Positions 61,936 through 64,000 of a stretch of 64,000 nt of DNA are shown here, piece by piece (the stretch's first letter is position 1; every line of letters starts with the position of its first letter). Source of the stretch: Planctomycetales bacterium 10988. GTDB lineage: Bacteria; Planctomycetota; Planctomycetia; Pirellulales; Pb10988. The notes under the pieces were generated by a model. That model was not told where the DNA came from. It saw only the letters and a program-made list of their open reading frames with translations, and ran no database searches. The stretch spans positions 5,174,709-5,238,708 of the forward strand of contig CP043547.1 of NCBI GenBank assembly GCA_009664345.1. Direction: 5' to 3'. The position numbers and the translations under genes are program-made.

Positions 61936-63009
61936 ATGGTACCAGACCCCCCTTTCACGAATCGCTTTTCCGCCGAGGAACCCCCGCTTTCGCAATCCGA
62001 GGAAGAAATCGAGGCAATCCAACGCTGCGAGCAAGAATTCAACGACGTTCGCGATGAACTGGCCAAGGTCATCGTGGGGCAAAATGAAGTCGTCGAACAA
62101 GTCCTGGTCGCCATGTTCGCACGCGGGCATGCTTTGTTGGAAGGCGTGCCTGGCCTGGCGAAAACGTTGCTGGTTAGCTCTTTGGCGAAGACTCTCGCGT
62201 TGAGCTTCAAGCGGATTCAGTTCACGCCGGACTTGATGCCCAGCGACGTCACTGGCACCGAGATCATTCAAGAAGACCTGGAAACAGGGAAACGGCACTT
62301 TGAATTTCTGGCCGGGCCGCTCTTCGCGAACTTGCTCTTGGCGGATGAAATCAACCGGACCCCGCCGAAGACCCAAGCCGCCATGCTGGAGGCGATGCAG
62401 GAACGACAGATTTCAATTGGTGGAAAGACCCACGCTTTGCCCGATCCGTTCTTTGTCCTTGCTACGCAAAACCCTTTGGAACAAGAGGGAACGTATCCGC
62501 TGCCCGAGGCCCAGCTTGACCGCTTTCTCCTCTATATCCGCGTGAATTACCCCTCGGGTTCGGAGGAATGGGAGATCGCTCGGCGTGTCTCCAATGGGCA
62601 AATGTCCGAAATCGTTCCGCAATTGAATGCCGAAAAAATCTTGAAATTTCAACAACTCGTGCAATCCGTTCCGGTGAGCGATCAAGTCTTGGGCTATGCC
62701 TGGAGTCTCGTGCGAAGCTCGCGTCCGCAGAACGAGAAGACATTCGACTTCATTCAACAATGGGTTCGCTGGGGGGCCGGACCGCGGGGGCTCTTGGCCC
62801 TGCTCACTTGTGCCAAAGCCAGGGCGATTCTGTACGGCCGGTATCATGCTTCGGTTGGGGATATTCAAGCGGTTGCCTATCCGGCCTTGCGACATCGCAT
62901 CGCAACCAACTTCGCAGCCCAGGCCCATCAAATTGATAGTGATAAGATCATCGAAATGCTGCTGGAGGCGATTTCGCCGGAGCAAGCCTTTGAGCAACCG
63001 ATTGAATAA
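61936..63009 (+). CDS. MoxR-family AAA+ ATPase
   Basis: A 357-residue cytosolic ATPase. Walker A is G-V-P-G-L-A-K-T (70-77), Walker B L-L-L-A-D-E (133-138), and sensor and later blocks read A-T-Q-N-P-L-E-Q-E-G-T-Y-P-L-P-E-A-Q-L-D in part. These motifs define MoxR AAA ATPases, which act as chaperones for vWA-containing partners. The gene is followed 45 nt later by the DUF58 gene and preceded by vWA proteins, the usual companion set, although planctomycete clusters more often place MoxR first. Gap from the coiled-coil gene is 39 nt. Confidence 0.96.
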   Translation: MVPDPPFTNRFSAEEPPLSQSEEEIEAIQRCEQEFNDVRDELAKVIVGQNEVVEQVLVAMFARGHALLEGVPGLAKTLLVSSLAKTLALSFKRIQFTPDLMPSDVTGTEIIQEDLETGKRHFEFLAGPLFANLLLADEINRTPPKTQAAMLEAMQERQISIGGKTHALPDPFFVLATQNPLEQEGTYPLPEAQLDRFLLYIRVNYPSGSEEWEIARRVSNGQMSEIVPQLNAEKILKFQQLVQSVPVSDQVLGYAWSLVRSSRPQNEKTFDFIQQWVRWGAGPRGLLALLTCAKARAILYGRYHASVGDIQAVAYPALRHRIATNFAAQAHQIDSDKIIEMLLEAISPEQAFEQPIE

Positions 63010-63026
63010 CCATCGCTGCTTTCTCT

Positions 63027-63040
63027 AAAAAGTGCTTTTT
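63027..63040 (+). repeat. AAAAAGTGCTTTTT motif (exact)
   Basis: Exact copy followed by GAA, between the MoxR and DUF58 genes. Confidence 0.8.
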
Positions 63041-63054
63041 GAAAGAATCCCCAA

Positions 63055-63960
63055 ATGCCCGCAAGTGTCTTGGCCCGCTATCTCGACGCTGCCACCTTAG
63101 GGCGGCTGGTGCAAACGCGGCTCGATCCGCGAAGCCTGGTCATGGGGCATCTGGCGGGTTCGCACCGTTCGCCGGTGCAAGGCTTCGCCGTCGAATTTGC
63201 AGGCTACCGGGAATACATGCCGGGCGATGATCTGCGGCATCTCGATTGGCGGATGGTCTTCAATCGCGGCAAATACTTCATCAAGCAGTATGAAATGGAG
63301 ACCAACTGGACCAGTCACTTTGTTTTCGACACCAGTGCTTCCATGCAATACGGCGAAGGATGGGAGCAAAAAGCCCAAGTCGCTCTGCAAATGCTAACCC
63401 TTTTGGCTTATGCCGTGATTCGGCAGGCGGATCGTGCCTCGCTCACGATGGCTGGGGCAAGAATTGACTCGTATCTCCCTCCGTCGGATTCGATGGCTCA
63501 GCTTGTTCGCATGTTGGAACTCTTGGACTCGCTCTCCTATTCGACGGCCACGAATCTTCCCGCCTGTCTGATTGAGATGGCCAGTCGTTGGCAACAACGC
63601 GAACTCGTTGTCATCCTTAGCGACTTCTTTTTAGAGATCAAAGAAATAGAGGCGGCGATCGAGCGACTGCGGTATTCCCGGCATGAAGTAGTACTTGTCG
63701 AGGTTCTTCATCAAGATGAACGGACATTTGATTTTCAAGGGGCGGTTCGATTTAAAGGCCTAGAAGGACTTGCCGCTTACCGGACGGTGCCGACGGAAAT
63801 TCGCGATGCTTACCTCGATGCCATGCGTGCCCATCAGCAGGCATTGACGGAAATGTGCCACCGCCATCAAGTGGAATATCTCCCCCTCACGACGAATCAA
63901 GACCTCGCCGGCGAACTGATTGCCTACCTGAATCGTCGTCAACGAACTCGAAGGAGATAG
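63055..63960 (+). CDS. DUF58 domain protein
   Basis: A 301-residue protein with the DUF58 signature near the start (E-Y-M-P-G-D-D-L-R-H-L-D-W-R, about residues 55-68) followed by a vWA-like MIDAS (F-D-T-S-A-S-M-Q). No membrane segment is seen. DUF58 proteins work with MoxR ATPases and BatA/vWA proteins in folding or assembly of envelope complexes. It is the last complete gene in the window and closes the ECF-led cluster; only 40 nt follow. The ribosome binding site is weak (GAAAGAA). Confidence 0.95.
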   Translation: MPASVLARYLDAATLGRLVQTRLDPRSLVMGHLAGSHRSPVQGFAVEFAGYREYMPGDDLRHLDWRMVFNRGKYFIKQYEMETNWTSHFVFDTSASMQYGEGWEQKAQVALQMLTLLAYAVIRQADRASLTMAGARIDSYLPPSDSMAQLVRMLELLDSLSYSTATNLPACLIEMASRWQQRELVVILSDFFLEIKEIEAAIERLRYSRHEVVLVEVLHQDERTFDFQGAVRFKGLEGLAAYRTVPTEIRDAYLDAMRAHQQALTEMCHRHQVEYLPLTTNQDLAGELIAYLNRRQRTRRR

Positions 63961-64000
63961 CCAGGCTTTCCCTTTTTCCGCCTTCTCCCCTGGAAAAAGC

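Overview
The window looks like a chromosomal segment of a planctomycete. Evidence: a giant secreted protein with the LEPR-XLL type N-terminal motif, ELWxxDGT repeats and FG-GAP repeats; a DUF6807 ('PmoA-like') protein beside Gfo/Idh/MocA and FAD oxidoreductases; very large low-similarity envelope proteins; and a MoxR/DUF58/BatA-like gene set headed by an ECF sigma factor. I see no intact tRNA, no rRNA, no CRISPR array, no transposase and no phage genes. Family names below rest on motifs read by eye, not on database searches.

Layout. 1-4.8 kb: sugar/secondary-metabolite type catabolic genes (Tat-exported Gfo/Idh/MocA oxidoreductase cut by the window edge, exported FAD oxidoreductase, exported DUF6807 protein) and small remnants. 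4.9-13.7 kb: a giant adhesin-like surface protein (single-base frameshift in a T8 run) and an exported GH13 alpha-amylase, each preceded by a copy of a conserved ~95-nt element with covarying hairpins. 13.7-18.7 kb: AT-rich accessory stretch with a perfect 23-bp terminator hairpin, a frameshifted membrane-protein gene, a small basic-tailed protein and two tandem HEAT-like paralogues. 18.8-27.5 kb: ROK-type regulator, exported TolB-like propeller, RND efflux adaptor and pump, AraC-type regulator. 27.7-32.9 kb: exported catalase-peroxidase, DapA-like aldolase, Old-Yellow-Enzyme type flavoprotein. 32.9-44.7 kb (minus strand): two giant envelope proteins (2444 and 1131 aa) and an inositol-monophosphatase family enzyme. 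45.3-64 kb: a tightly packed nine-gene cluster: ECF sigma factor, 1593-aa membrane-anchored PQQ-propeller protein, alpha/alpha-toroid protein, two membrane vWA/GATase-like proteins, two further envelope proteins, MoxR ATPase, DUF58 protein.

How it fits together. The last 18.7 kb is the most coherent system: gaps of -4 to 47 nt, two ATGA stop/start overlaps, and a combination of an ECF sigma factor, a one-TM protein with a large extracytoplasmic propeller in the place where an anti-sigma factor is usually found, and a MoxR/DUF58/vWA chaperone-like module. I infer an envelope stress or envelope assembly operon.

Two nucleotide-level signals are not explained by the genes: the paired ~95-nt structured element (4956-5050 and 11606-11700), and a near-palindrome AAAAAGTGCTTTTT that recurs across intergenic and coding DNA from 21 kb to 63 kb.
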